Of a DNA stretch of 64,000 nt, positions 30,936-38,884 are shown one piece after another. Position 1 is the stretch's first letter. Every line of letters begins with the position of its first letter. This stretch comes from Rhodanobacter sp. MP7CTX1 (GTDB lineage Bacteria; Pseudomonadota; Gammaproteobacteria; Xanthomonadales; Rhodanobacteraceae). The translations under genes and the position numbers were made by a program. The DNA is taken from contig NZ_JACHCN010000005.1 of the NCBI RefSeq assembly GCF_014205795.1, forward strand, positions 62,001 through 126,000, given 5' to 3'. The notes under the pieces were generated by a model, which saw nothing but the letters and a program-made list of their open reading frames with translations, did not search any database and was not told the origin of the DNA.

Positions 30936-31483
30936 TGAAACGTCTTGCGTTGCTTCTGGGCATGTTCGCCCTTCCCGTTGCCGGCATCGCCGCCGACTAC
31001 GCCGTGCAAGCGGCTGCCAGCAAGCTCAGCTTCAGCGACACGTTCCAGGGCTCCGCATTCACAGGCAGTTTCAACCAGTGGACTGCGGCTATCAGTTATG
31101 ACCCCGCCCACCTCGCAACATCGAAATTCGATGTTACGGTGACGCCGGCCAGTGCCCAGACCGGCGACAAGGATCAGGAAAAAGCCTTGCCTGGCGCAGA
31201 TTTCTTCAACGTCGGGAAGTTTCCCACCGCGCATTTCGTCAGCACCGGCTTTCGCCAGAACGGTGCGCAGGTGATTGCCGACGGCAACCTGACCTTGCGC
31301 GGCGTGACCAAGCCGGTAAGCCTGATGGTCACATTCAAACCCCAGGGTACCGGTGCCACGATGGACGTGAGCGGTAGCGTGAAGCGGCTGGACTTTGGCG
31401 TGGGCGGCGGCGATTACGCTGACACTTCTGTCATTGGTGCGGACGTGAAAATTGCCGCGCACCTGCAACTCGCCGCGAAATAA
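30935..31483 (+). CDS. YceI family periplasmic protein (second copy)
   Basis: A 182-residue canonical YceI protein. The signal peptide MKRLALLLGMFALPVAGIAA is cleaved before DYAV. The mature part has KLSFSDTFQGSAFTGSFNQW, SKFDVTVTPASAQTGDKDQEKALPGADFFN, the highly conserved FPTAHFVSTGFR, and ADGNLTLRGVTKPVSLMVTF. It is more typical of the family than the first copy. The start codon overlaps the cytochrome b561 stop (TGATG). The operon ends here; a perfect 30-bp-arm palindrome follows about 70 bp later. Confidence 0.94.
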   Translation: MKRLALLLGMFALPVAGIAADYAVQAAASKLSFSDTFQGSAFTGSFNQWTAAISYDPAHLATSKFDVTVTPASAQTGDKDQEKALPGADFFNVGKFPTAHFVSTGFRQNGAQVIADGNLTLRGVTKPVSLMVTFKPQGTGATMDVSGSVKRLDFGVGGGDYADTSVIGADVKIAAHLQLAAK

Positions 31484-31553
31484 TCGGTTGCCACACGATG
31501 GCGACCAAAACGCTAAACGTCTGAAGTCACGCCACGCGTAGACACGCACGTTG

Positions 31554-31629
31554 TTGTGGGAGCGACTTCAGTCGCGATGCTCTGGCGCAGATGGTGGAAA
31601 GAGCATCGCGACTGAAGTCGCTCCCACAA
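31554..31629. repeat. Perfect inverted REP-like repeat, 30-bp arms
   Basis: The left arm 31554-31583 (TTGTGGGAGCGACTTCAGTC...) and right arm 31600-31629 are exact complements around a 16-bp loop. It lies in the gap between the convergent YceI operon and the glutaredoxin-like gene. Same family as 25607-25682. Confidence 0.88.
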
Positions 31630-31643
31630 ATACAGGTGCGCTT

Positions 31644-31871
31644 CTACAGCAGAAATTCGCGCACGGCTGCCACATCGAATGGCCAATCCAGCTCGCGACC
31701 GCTGGTCTCATTGCGCAACACCGGCACCCGCGTGCCGTAGCGCTGCTCAAGCTCGTCGCTATCGTCGACCCATACGCTGTCGAAATCCGGCGTGCGGGCC
31801 TCGGCCAGCACGGCCAGTGCGAGGTCACACAGGTGGCAGTAATCGCGCTGGTACAGGATCAGATCGGACAT
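31644..31871 (-). CDS. Glutaredoxin-like (DUF836) protein
   Basis: A 75-residue thioredoxin-fold protein with an N-terminal LILYQRDYCHLCDLA (CxxC = CHLC, residues 12-15). The cis-proline is in GTRVPVLRNETSGRELDWPFD. The length and the terminal WPFDVAAVREFL match the DUF836/YruB-like glutaredoxins. It is probably a small cytosolic dithiol oxidoreductase; the partner is unknown. It is divergent from sdaA with about 77 bp between the start codons. Confidence 0.88.
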   Translation of the reverse strand: MSDLILYQRDYCHLCDLALAVLAEARTPDFDSVWVDDSDELEQRYGTRVPVLRNETSGRELDWPFDVAAVREFLL

Positions 31872-31886
31872 GCGGTTGCGAATGGA

Positions 31887-31915
31887 CTGCCAAAGACGGG
31901 TACGCCGCGTAGAAT
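31887..31915 (+). promoter_or_regulatory. Candidate sdaA promoter
   Basis: CTGCCA (31887-31892), a 17-bp spacer and TAGAAT (31910-31915) form a good sigma-70-like promoter. The predicted start is about 27 nt upstream of the sdaA ATG. It overlaps the 5' end of the divergent glutaredoxin-like gene. Confidence 0.5.
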
Positions 31916-31948
31916 AGCCGGTTCACTCCATAGATCAGCAGTACAACC

Positions 31949-33331
31949 ATGGCTGTCAGCGTATTTGACCTGTTCAAGATTGGCATCGGCCCCTCTTCCT
32001 CGCACACGGTGGGGCCGATGCGCGCAGCCGCCCGCTTCGCCGAACGCTGGCTGGAGGAAAAAGGCGTACTCGACAAGGTAAGCCGAGTGCGCGCCGAGCT
32101 GTATGGCTCGCTGGCGATGACCGGTCGCGGCCACGGCACCGACAAGGCCGTGCTGCTTGGGTTGGAAGGCGAGCATCCGGACACCGTCGATCCGGATCAG
32201 ATTCCTCAGGTACTCGAACGCATCCGCGGCACTCAGCGTCTGCGTGTGCTCGGTAAGCACGAGATCGAGTTCGACGAAAAGCGCGACCTCATCTTCAACA
32301 AGCGTCAGAAGCTGCCGTTTCATACCAACGGCATGCGCTTCAGCGCCTACGACGCCGACGGCAACGAATTGGCCAGCCGTGATTACTACTCGGTCGGCGG
32401 CGGTTTCGTGGTGAATACCGATGAAGCGGCCGAAGACCGTATCGTCGCCGATACCACCGAACAACCCTACCCGTTTTCCACCGGCGATCAGATGCTCGCG
32501 CTGTGCAAGGAACACCACCTGACCATCGCCCAGTTGACGATGGCGAACGAAACAGTCTGGCGCAGCGAGAGCGAGATCCGCGACGGCCTGCTGACCATCT
32601 GGAAGGCGATGCAGGATTGCGTCAACCGTGGCCTGAGATCGCCCGGTGTGCTGCCCGGCGGATTGAAGGTCAAGCGTCGCGCACCGGCGATGGCCGATGA
32701 ATTGCGCAACCAGCCGGAAGCCGCACTGAGGGATCCGCTGACCATCCTGGACTGGGTGAACCTCTACGCACTCGCGGTGAACGAAGAGAACGCCGCCGGC
32801 GGTCGCGTGGTCACCGCGCCGACCAATGGCGCGGCAGGCATCGTCCCGGCAGTGCTGCACTACTACCAGCGCTTCTGCCCGAAGGCGAACGATGACGGCG
32901 TGATCGAGTTCCTGCTCACCGCCGCCGCGATCGGCATTCTGTACAAGGAGAACGCTTCGATCTCCGGCGCCGAAGTCGGCTGCCAAGGCGAAGTCGGCGT
33001 GGCCTGCTCGATGGCCGCCGGCGGTCTCACCGCCGCACTGGGCGGGACGGTCTTGCAGGTGGAGAACGCCGCCGAGATCGGCATGGAACACAATCTCGGC
33101 CTCACCTGCGATCCGATCGGCGGTCTGGTACAGATCCCGTGCATCGAACGCAATGCGATGGGCTCGGTGAAGGCAATCAACGCCAGCCGCATGGCACTGA
33201 AGAGTGACGGCAAGCATCGCGTCTCGCTCGACAAGGTGATCAAGACCATGCGCGACACCGGCCGCGACATGAAAGACAAGTACAAGGAAACCTCGCGCGG
33301 CGGACTCGCGGTAAACGTCATCGAGTGCTGA
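31949..33331 (+). CDS. sdaA: L-serine ammonia-lyase, iron-sulfur, single chain
   Basis: Deaminates L-serine to pyruvate with a [4Fe-4S] cluster. It is 460 residues, the length of E. coli SdaA/SdaB. The N-terminal beta domain starts [27 protein letters not shown], with the diagnostic GPSSSHT. The alpha domain has [17 protein letters not shown] and the cluster cysteines in [21 protein letters not shown] and [22 protein letters not shown] 31949 is 33 nt from the proposed -10. Downstream are a REP-like block and an amino-acid permease gene that may supply its substrate (inference). Confidence 0.97.
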   Translation: MAVSVFDLFKIGIGPSSSHTVGPMRAAARFAERWLEEKGVLDKVSRVRAELYGSLAMTGRGHGTDKAVLLGLEGEHPDTVDPDQIPQVLERIRGTQRLRVLGKHEIEFDEKRDLIFNKRQKLPFHTNGMRFSAYDADGNELASRDYYSVGGGFVVNTDEAAEDRIVADTTEQPYPFSTGDQMLALCKEHHLTIAQLTMANETVWRSESEIRDGLLTIWKAMQDCVNRGLRSPGVLPGGLKVKRRAPAMADELRNQPEAALRDPLTILDWVNLYALAVNEENAAGGRVVTAPTNGAAGIVPAVLHYYQRFCPKANDDGVIEFLLTAAAIGILYKENASISGAEVGCQGEVGVACSMAAGGLTAALGGTVLQVENAAEIGMEHNLGLTCDPIGGLVQIPCIERNAMGSVKAINASRMALKSDGKHRVSLDKVIKTMRDTGRDMKDKYKETSRGGLAVNVIEC

Positions 33332-33339
33332 TGCTTCTG

Positions 33340-33472
33340 CCCCCTCTCCCCCAAGGGGAGAGGGTTGGGGTGAGGGGCAATCCTGCGGTTGCGTCTGACC
33401 TTGGCTGCCGCCTTTTCCTACTTCACCGCGAGCACCCGTCCCTCACTTCAGTCCTCTCCCCGATGGGGAGAG
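33340..33472. repeat. REP-like palindromes, CTCTCCC/GGGAGAG family (after sdaA)
   Basis: CCCTCTCCCCC/GGGGAGAGGG followed by TTGGGGTGAGGGGC at 33340-33377, and a second exact palindrome CTCTCCCC-GAT-GGGGAGAG at 33454-33472. Same family as 4371-4485. No T-tract. Confidence 0.7.
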
Positions 33473-33569
33473 CAGGCGCCCCTCGGAGGCTGACAGGCCG
33501 CCGACGGGTCTGCCATCATCCAACCCCTGTGGTCGCCTAGGGGCGGCCTATCGATCCCACGGAATCCGA

Positions 33570-35234
33570 ATGTCCTCATCCAGCCCCCTCCACCGCGACG
33601 TTGGCCCGTTTGCCCTGATGCTCACTGGCCTGGGCTCGATCATTGGTTCTGGCTGGCTGTTTGGCGCGTGGAAAGCCGCCGGTCTGGCTGGCCCCGGCGC
33701 GGTATGGGCGTGGGTGCTGGGCGCGGCGATCATCATGACGATCGCATTGACCTATGCCGAGCTCGGCGCGATGTTTCCCGAATCGGGCGGCATGGTGCGT
33801 TACGGCCATTACTCGCACGGCTCGCTGGTCGGCTTCATCGCCGCCTGGGCGAACTGGATCGCGATTGCCTCGGCGACTCCGGTCGAGGCCGAGGCGTCGG
33901 TGCAGTACATGTCCAGCTGGAAATGGCAGTGGGCGAAAGACCTGTACATGCATATGCCAGGTGGCCAGGGCGAGCTCAGCCATGCGGGCCTGATGATCGC
34001 GGCAGTGCTGGTGGTCATCTATTTCCTGGTGAACTTCTGGAGCGTGAAACTATTCGCGCATTCCAACGCCGCGATCACGGTGTTCAAGCTGGTGGTGCCG
34101 GCTGCCACCGGCCTCGCGCTGATCGCCAGCGGCTTTCATAGCGAAAACTTCTCCGTCGGTATCCACGGTGGTTCACACACCACAGATTTCGCGGCCATTC
34201 TTACGGCTGTAGCTACCGCCGGCATCGTGTTCAGCTTCAACGGCTTCCAAAGTCCGGTGAATCTGGCCGGTGAGGCGCGCAATCCCGGCAAGAGCATTCC
34301 ATTCGCGATCATCGGCTCGATTGCCATCGCTACCGTGGTCTACGTGATCCTGCAAGTCGCCTATATCGGCGCCGTGCCTCCGGACATGCTGGCCAAGGCC
34401 GGTTGGCACGGTATTGATTTCAGCTCGCCGTTCGCGGAATTGGCGATCATCGTCAACCTGCACTGGCTGGCGATCCTGCTGTACGCCGATGCGTTCATCA
34501 GCCCCAGCGGCACTGGCATGACCTACACCGCCACCACCGCGCGGATGCTCTACGGCATGGAGCGCAATGGCACACTGCCGAAAATCCTCGGCAACGTGCA
34601 TCCGAAGTGGGGCGTGCCGCGCCCGGCGATGTGGACGAATCTCGTGGTGTCGTTCCTGTTCCTGTTCTTCTTCCGCGGCTGGGGCACGCTGGCGGCGGTG
34701 ATCTCGGTGGCAACGATCATTTCCTATCTCACCGGCCCGGTCAGCGTGATGACGCTGCGCCGTACCGCGACCGAACTGCATCGACCCTTGCGCATCACCG
34801 GCCTGCCGATTCTCGCCGGCATCGCGTTCATCATGGCGACCGAGCTGCTGTACTGGGCCAGGTGGCCGCTGACCGGCGAGATCATCCTGCTGATGGTGGT
34901 GGCACTGCCGGTGTACCTGTACTACCAGGCCAAGATCGGCTGGCACGATTTCGGGCGTCAGATGAAGGGCGCATGGTGGCTGGTGTTTTACCTGCCGATA
35001 CTGGCCTTCGTGTCATGGGCCGGCAGCACCACGTTCGGTGGCCACGGTTATCTGCCCTATGGCATGGACCTGGCCGTGGTCGCGTTGATCGGCCTGGTGT
35101 TCTACGTCTGGGGCGTGAAATCCGGCTGGCGCACTCCGTCGGTCGAAGCGGCGCAATTGGCAGCGCAAGCTGATCCACTGGCGCCGCTGGTGCCGCCGGA
35201 TGAAGAGACGGCAGAGCGCATCACCGGCCATTGA
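33570..35234 (+). CDS. APC superfamily amino-acid permease
   Basis: A 554-residue inner-membrane permease with about 12-14 hydrophobic helices. The first helix carries the APC substrate-binding break GLGSIIGSGWLFGAWKAAGLAGPGA. Helix 6 has AGIVFSFNGFQSPVNLAGEARNPGKSIPFAI, with the conserved E-x-x-N-P. The IYKENASI-type motif is absent. The length exceeds typical 450-residue APC members because of C-terminal helices and a hydrophilic tail (about 520-554). The substrate is unknown. The adjacency to sdaA on the same strand hints at serine or another amino acid, but a 238-bp gap and repeats separate them. A strong terminator follows. Confidence 0.9.
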   Translation: MSSSSPLHRDVGPFALMLTGLGSIIGSGWLFGAWKAAGLAGPGAVWAWVLGAAIIMTIALTYAELGAMFPESGGMVRYGHYSHGSLVGFIAAWANWIAIASATPVEAEASVQYMSSWKWQWAKDLYMHMPGGQGELSHAGLMIAAVLVVIYFLVNFWSVKLFAHSNAAITVFKLVVPAATGLALIASGFHSENFSVGIHGGSHTTDFAAILTAVATAGIVFSFNGFQSPVNLAGEARNPGKSIPFAIIGSIAIATVVYVILQVAYIGAVPPDMLAKAGWHGIDFSSPFAELAIIVNLHWLAILLYADAFISPSGTGMTYTATTARMLYGMERNGTLPKILGNVHPKWGVPRPAMWTNLVVSFLFLFFFRGWGTLAAVISVATIISYLTGPVSVMTLRRTATELHRPLRITGLPILAGIAFIMATELLYWARWPLTGEIILLMVVALPVYLYYQAKIGWHDFGRQMKGAWWLVFYLPILAFVSWAGSTTFGGHGYLPYGMDLAVVALIGLVFYVWGVKSGWRTPSVEAAQLAAQADPLAPLVPPDEETAERITGH

Positions 35235-35260
35235 GCCTCGGTCAAGCAATCCCCCAAGAA

Positions 35261-35289
35261 CGCGCGGCGAATAACCGCGCGTTTTTTTT
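35261..35289 (+). terminator. Rho-independent terminator of the permease gene
   Basis: Stem CGCGCGG / CCGCGCG (35261-35267 and 35275-35281) with a 7-nt loop, followed by eight T residues (35282-35289), 27 bp after the permease stop codon. Confidence 0.92.
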
Positions 35290-35291
35290 GC

Positions 35292-35385
35292 ACGTTGGGC
35301 ATCGCTGCGGTCACCTCAACCTGGGAGAGCTCACGTCAGCGCCAAGACCGAAGGTTGGAGTGAGCGCCAGCCAAGCCCAACTTCA
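35292..35385. repeat. Degenerate REP-like element, GTTGGGCATCGC family
   Basis: GTTGGGCATCGCTGCGGTCACCTCAACC near 35294 and GGTTGGAGTGAGCGCCAGCCAAGCCCAAC near 35354-35382 are inverted relatives of the 25006, 36273 and 54342 elements. It lies between the permease terminator and the CDGSH gene. Confidence 0.6.
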
Positions 35386-35545
35386 TCTCGGGTCCGATGT
35401 CGGGCATGCCTGCGCCACCGGCATCAAACCGCCGCCGGCGCATTAACGCGCGCTGAGCGCCGAGAGTTGTACATTCGCCGCTTGGAACGGAGCTTTCACG
35501 TTGGTCAAGCAAGGCACGTTACTCAAGCAAGGAAGGAACCTTTAG

Positions 35546-36244
35546 ATGAATACCCAGAAACCTGTCGACGCCAAAGTCCGAATTTCGAAAGACGGACCCT
35601 ATCTCGTCTCCGGCGAGCTGCCCTTGCGCAAGGAGATCATCGGCACGAACGACGCCGAAGAGTCGATAAAATGGCAACCGGGGCAAGAATATCCAGCGAA
35701 AGCGCAATACGCATTGTGTCGCTGCGGCCACAGCGCGACCAAGCCATTCTGCGATGGCTCACATGCAAAGGTCGGCTTTGACGGCACCGAAACCGCGAGT
35801 CGCAAACCCTATATCGAGCAGGCCGAGGTCATACGGGGCCCGACAATGTCGTTGACCGACGTCGAAAGCCTGTGCGCGTTCGCGCGCTTTTGCGATCCAC
35901 ATGGCCAGGTGTGGAATCTCGTCAACGAAACGGACGAACCCACGGCAACCAAACAGTTCGTCAGCCAGACTTGCGCGTGTCCGTCAGGGCGGCTGGTGGC
36001 TTGGGACAATGCGACCGGCAAACCGATCGAACCCGCGTTTGCGCCATCGATCGGCCTGATCGAAGACCCTGCCCAGCGTTGCTCCGGACCGATCTGGTTG
36101 CGCGGTGGCGTGCAGGTGATCGGGGCGGATGGTTTCGAATACGAAATACGCAACCGCGTGACGCTCTGCCGTTGTGGCGCGTCGAAAAACAAGCCTTTCT
36201 GTGACGGGGCGCATGCATCGATCGGATTCAGCGACAGCCAGTGA
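35546..36244 (+). CDS. Double CDGSH-type iron-sulfur protein
   Basis: A 232-residue protein with two CDGSH [2Fe-2S] motifs, one at each end: YALCRCGHSATKPFCDGSH (about 56-74) and VTLCRCGASKNKPFCDGAH (about 205-223). Each has the C-x-C-x2-(S/T)-x3-P-x-C-D-G-x-H pattern. A central Cys-containing region (LCAFARFCDPHG...SQTCACPSGRL, about 108-152) resembles a mono-cluster ferredoxin-like domain. It has no signal peptide, so a cytosolic electron-transfer or Fe-S role is likely; the partner is unknown. ATG 35546 follows AAGGAAGGAACC. It stands alone between repeat blocks. Confidence 0.9.
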   Translation: MNTQKPVDAKVRISKDGPYLVSGELPLRKEIIGTNDAEESIKWQPGQEYPAKAQYALCRCGHSATKPFCDGSHAKVGFDGTETASRKPYIEQAEVIRGPTMSLTDVESLCAFARFCDPHGQVWNLVNETDEPTATKQFVSQTCACPSGRLVAWDNATGKPIEPAFAPSIGLIEDPAQRCSGPIWLRGGVQVIGADGFEYEIRNRVTLCRCGASKNKPFCDGAHASIGFSDSQ

Positions 36245-36272
36245 GCAAGTACCTCAAGGGACATTCGGGATC

Positions 36273-36458
36273 GTAGGCTGGGCTGCGCGAAGCGAAACCC
36301 AACGTTCCCGCAAGCACCATGTTGGGCATCGCTTCGCTCAGCCCAACCTTCGAAGGCACTCACCCGTCAGGATGTAGGTTGGGGTGAGCGCCAGCGAAGC
36401 CCAACGTTCCCGCAGCACCGGGTTGGGCATCGCTTCGCTCAGCCCAACCTTCGAAGGC
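36273..36458. repeat. Tandem REP-like units, GTAGGTTGGGGTGAGCG family
   Basis: Two tandem copies of an ~85-bp unit (36273-36357 and 36374-36458), each running from GTAGG(C/T)TGGG through AACGTTCCCGCA to GGGCATCGCTTCGCTCAGCC. Each unit is itself an inverted repeat. It lies between the convergent CDGSH and hom genes. Confidence 0.8.
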
Positions 36459-36462
36459 GCGC

Positions 36463-37587
36463 TCAGCCCAGCGCAAGCAGATCACCCAGCAACGCCTGTG
36501 CCGTCACATCGGGCCCGGCACCCGGCCCTTGAATCACCAACGGCTGGGTGTTGTAGCGGGTGGTAGTGAGCGCGAACTGGTTGTCGGTGCCGTAGAGGCG
36601 CGCGGCCGGATGAGTCTGCGGCACTTCGACCAGGCCGACGCGAGCACGGCCGCGCTGATTGAGACGAGCCAGGAAACGCAGCACGCAGCCACGCGACTTC
36701 GCCTCGGCATGCCGTTGGGCGAGCGGCTCGTCCAGCTCATCCAGGCGGGCGAGAAAGGACTCGGTGTCCAGCGCGCGCAGCGACTCGGGTACCAGACCCT
36801 GCACGTCCACCTCGTCCGTGCCGAGCGTGAAGCCGGCATTGCGGGCGATGATCAGCAGCTTGCGGGCGACGTCTTCGCCGGAAAGGTCGGAGCGTGGATC
36901 AGGCTCGGTATAGCCCAGTCGACGCGCCTCGCGCAGCAGTTCGGAGAACGGACGGATGCCGTCGTACTGATTGAAAAGCCACGACAGCGAGCCGGAAAAC
37001 ACGCCTTCCAGCGTGAGCAACGCATCGCCGCAGCCACGCAAGCGACGCAGCGTAGACAGCACAGGCAAGCCGGCGCCGACGGTAGCGGAGTCGCCGTAAC
37101 GGCCACCATTCGCCAGCGCAGCCTGCAACGCTCGCCAGCCAGGCAGCTCGCCGCCTGCCAATGCCTTGTTCGCGGTGACCACGTGATAGCCAAGCACCAG
37201 CCATTCGGCGTGGCGCGAGGCCAGGTCCGCGCTAGCCGTAGCATCGACGATCACCTTGGCCGTGGCATCGCTGGCGTCCAGCGCGGCAAGCAGGGCAGCG
37301 TCGTCGCGCGCGTCACCCTGACTGTTCAGCTGCTCACGCAGACTGCGACTGGCGAGATCGACGGCAGCGGTCTGCTGCCGACGCGAATTCGCCGCTCCGA
37401 CCAAGCGCACGCTGGCGGCAGCCGGTGTGTTCAGAAGTTTCAGCAGCGCTCCACCGACCACACCGGTACCAAGCAGGACGATCGCGACGCTGGCAGTGCT
37501 GGCGGCGGTAGCGCGAGTCGCAAGTTTCGCCAGCGCACCATCCCGGCCATTCGCGACCGCGACCGCTTCCACCGCAACCGCGCTCAT
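36463..37587 (-). CDS. hom: Homoserine dehydrogenase
   Basis: Reduces aspartate semialdehyde to homoserine with NAD(P)H. It is 374 residues, with the N-terminal Rossmann fold IVLLGTGVVGGALLKLL after a ~30-residue Ala-rich lead. The nucleotide/substrate segments VIVDATAS, VVTANKALAG and VFSGSLSWLFNQYD...EARRLGYTEPDPRSDLSGEDVARKLLIIARNAG are the classical HSD motifs. No aspartokinase or ACT domain is fused. ATG 37587 overlaps the metB stop by 4 bp (ATGA). The pathway order metX-metB-hom suggests it provides homoserine for methionine within a riboswitch-controlled operon. Confidence 0.95.
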   Translation of the reverse strand: MSAVAVEAVAVANGRDGALAKLATRATAASTASVAIVLLGTGVVGGALLKLLNTPAAASVRLVGAANSRRQQTAAVDLASRSLREQLNSQGDARDDAALLAALDASDATAKVIVDATASADLASRHAEWLVLGYHVVTANKALAGGELPGWRALQAALANGGRYGDSATVGAGLPVLSTLRRLRGCGDALLTLEGVFSGSLSWLFNQYDGIRPFSELLREARRLGYTEPDPRSDLSGEDVARKLLIIARNAGFTLGTDEVDVQGLVPESLRALDTESFLARLDELDEPLAQRHAEAKSRGCVLRFLARLNQRGRARVGLVEVPQTHPAARLYGTDNQFALTTTRYNTQPLVIQGPGAGPDVTAQALLGDLLALG

Positions 37588-38780
37588 GCAAGCACCCGGC
37601 GTTTGGACTTGCCCTTGTCTGCGCTAGCGGCCGCACGCAACAGTGCCGCATCGAGATCACGCAAAAGATCGTCGCCGTCCTCGATACCCACGGACAAGCG
37701 CAGCAGGCTATCGGCGATGCCGGCAGTACGGCGTGCCTCCACGGCCATCGATGAATGCGTCATCGTGGCCGGATGCGCGATCAGGCTTTCCACGCCGCCC
37801 AGCGATTCGGCCAGAGAAAAGTACTGCAAGCCATCGACGAACGCGGCGATCTGTTCGAGCTCGCCATCCAGTTCAAAACTGAGCATGGCGCCGAAGCCCT
37901 GCTGCTGTCGCGATGCCAGCCCGTGCCCGGCATGGTTGGCGAGACCGGGGTAATACACTTTCCGCACGGCCGGATGGCCGTCCAGACGGCTGGCGATGCG
38001 CTCGGCATTTTCCTGGTGCTGGCGCAGGCGCACACTCAGGGTACGCAGACCGCGCAAGGTGAGATAGCTGTCGAACGGTGCGCCCGTGAGGCCATTGCAG
38101 TTGGCCCACCACTTCAGCTGCTCAAATACTGCGGCCTCGCGCGCCACCACCGCGCCACCGACCACGTCACTATGTCCGTTGATGTACTTCGTCGTGGAAT
38201 GCACCACCACGTCCGCGCCCAACAGCAATGGTTGCTGCAGCGCCGGCGACAGAAACGTGTTGTCCACCACCACCAGCGCACCCACCGCGTGCGCTGCCTG
38301 CGCCACGTGCCGAATATCGGTGATGCGCAGCAGCGGATTGGATGGCGTCTCCACCCATACCAGCGAGGGCCGCTGCGCCAGACCTGCGGCAAGCGCCACG
38401 CTGTCGGTGAGATCGGCGAACTCGACGCTGAAACGACCCTTCTTCGCCCACGCGTCAAGTAGGCGCCAGGTGCCACCGTAGCAGTCGTGGGCGGCAAGGA
38501 TCTTCGATCCCGCCGGCACCAACTCCAGCGCCAGTGCCACCGCCGACATGCCGCTGGAGGTCACCACTGCACCGGCACCCTGCTCCAGTTCCGCCAGCGC
38601 GTTGCCGAGCAGGTCGCGGGTCGGGTTGCCACTGCGCGAGTAGTCATAAGCGCGCTTGCTGCCCAGCCCTTCGAAGCTGTAGTTGCTCGACAGGTGTAGC
38701 GGCGGCACCACGGCACCGTGCTGGGTATCGCTCTCGATGCCGGCGCGTACGGCGCGTGTACAGGGGGCGGACTCGCTCAT
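37584..38780 (-). CDS. metB: Cystathionine gamma-synthase / O-succinylhomoserine (thiol)-lyase
   Basis: PLP enzyme joining an activated homoserine to cysteine or sulfide. It is 398 residues from ATG 38780 (MSESAPCTRAVRAGIESD) with a CTGGAG ribosome-binding site. Motifs are YDYSRSGNPTRDLLGNALAELE, SSGMSAVALAL, VWVETPSNPLLRITDI and the PLP lysine in VVHSTTKYINGHSDVVGG. Cystathionine gamma-synthase and sulfhydrylase activities cannot be separated by sequence inspection. A REP-like repeat lies in the gap before it and after metX. The stop overlaps the hom start. Confidence 0.94.
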   Translation of the reverse strand: MSESAPCTRAVRAGIESDTQHGAVVPPLHLSSNYSFEGLGSKRAYDYSRSGNPTRDLLGNALAELEQGAGAVVTSSGMSAVALALELVPAGSKILAAHDCYGGTWRLLDAWAKKGRFSVEFADLTDSVALAAGLAQRPSLVWVETPSNPLLRITDIRHVAQAAHAVGALVVVDNTFLSPALQQPLLLGADVVVHSTTKYINGHSDVVGGAVVAREAAVFEQLKWWANCNGLTGAPFDSYLTLRGLRTLSVRLRQHQENAERIASRLDGHPAVRKVYYPGLANHAGHGLASRQQQGFGAMLSFELDGELEQIAAFVDGLQYFSLAESLGGVESLIAHPATMTHSSMAVEARRTAGIADSLLRLSVGIEDGDDLLRDLDAALLRAAASADKGKSKRRVLA

Positions 38781-38823
38781 TTCAATCTCCAGGTCATTCG
38801 ATGTGTCGATGTACAAAGGATCT

Positions 38824-38881
38824 TGTGGGAGCGACTTCAGTGGCGATGCTCCATCGAGTTATCCAAGAAGTCGCTCCCACA
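38824..38881. repeat. Degenerate REP-like palindrome (GTGGGAGCGACTTC family) inside the met operon
   Basis: Arms TGTGGGAGCGACTTC (38824-38838) and GAAGTCGCTCCCACA (38867-38881) pair exactly; the inner part is decayed relative to the 25607 and 31554 copies. It occupies the metX-metB spacer and may modulate transcript 3' stability. Confidence 0.8.
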
Positions 38882-38884
38882 GGT

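Noticed and set aside
31486-31512. Hairpin GGTTGCC/GGCGACC after the second YceI gene as a terminator
   Set aside because: Short stem with a wobble pair and no T-tract on either strand.
31859-33217. 452-residue open frame antisense to sdaA
   Set aside because: Composition-driven shadow. sdaA on the other strand has full family motifs.
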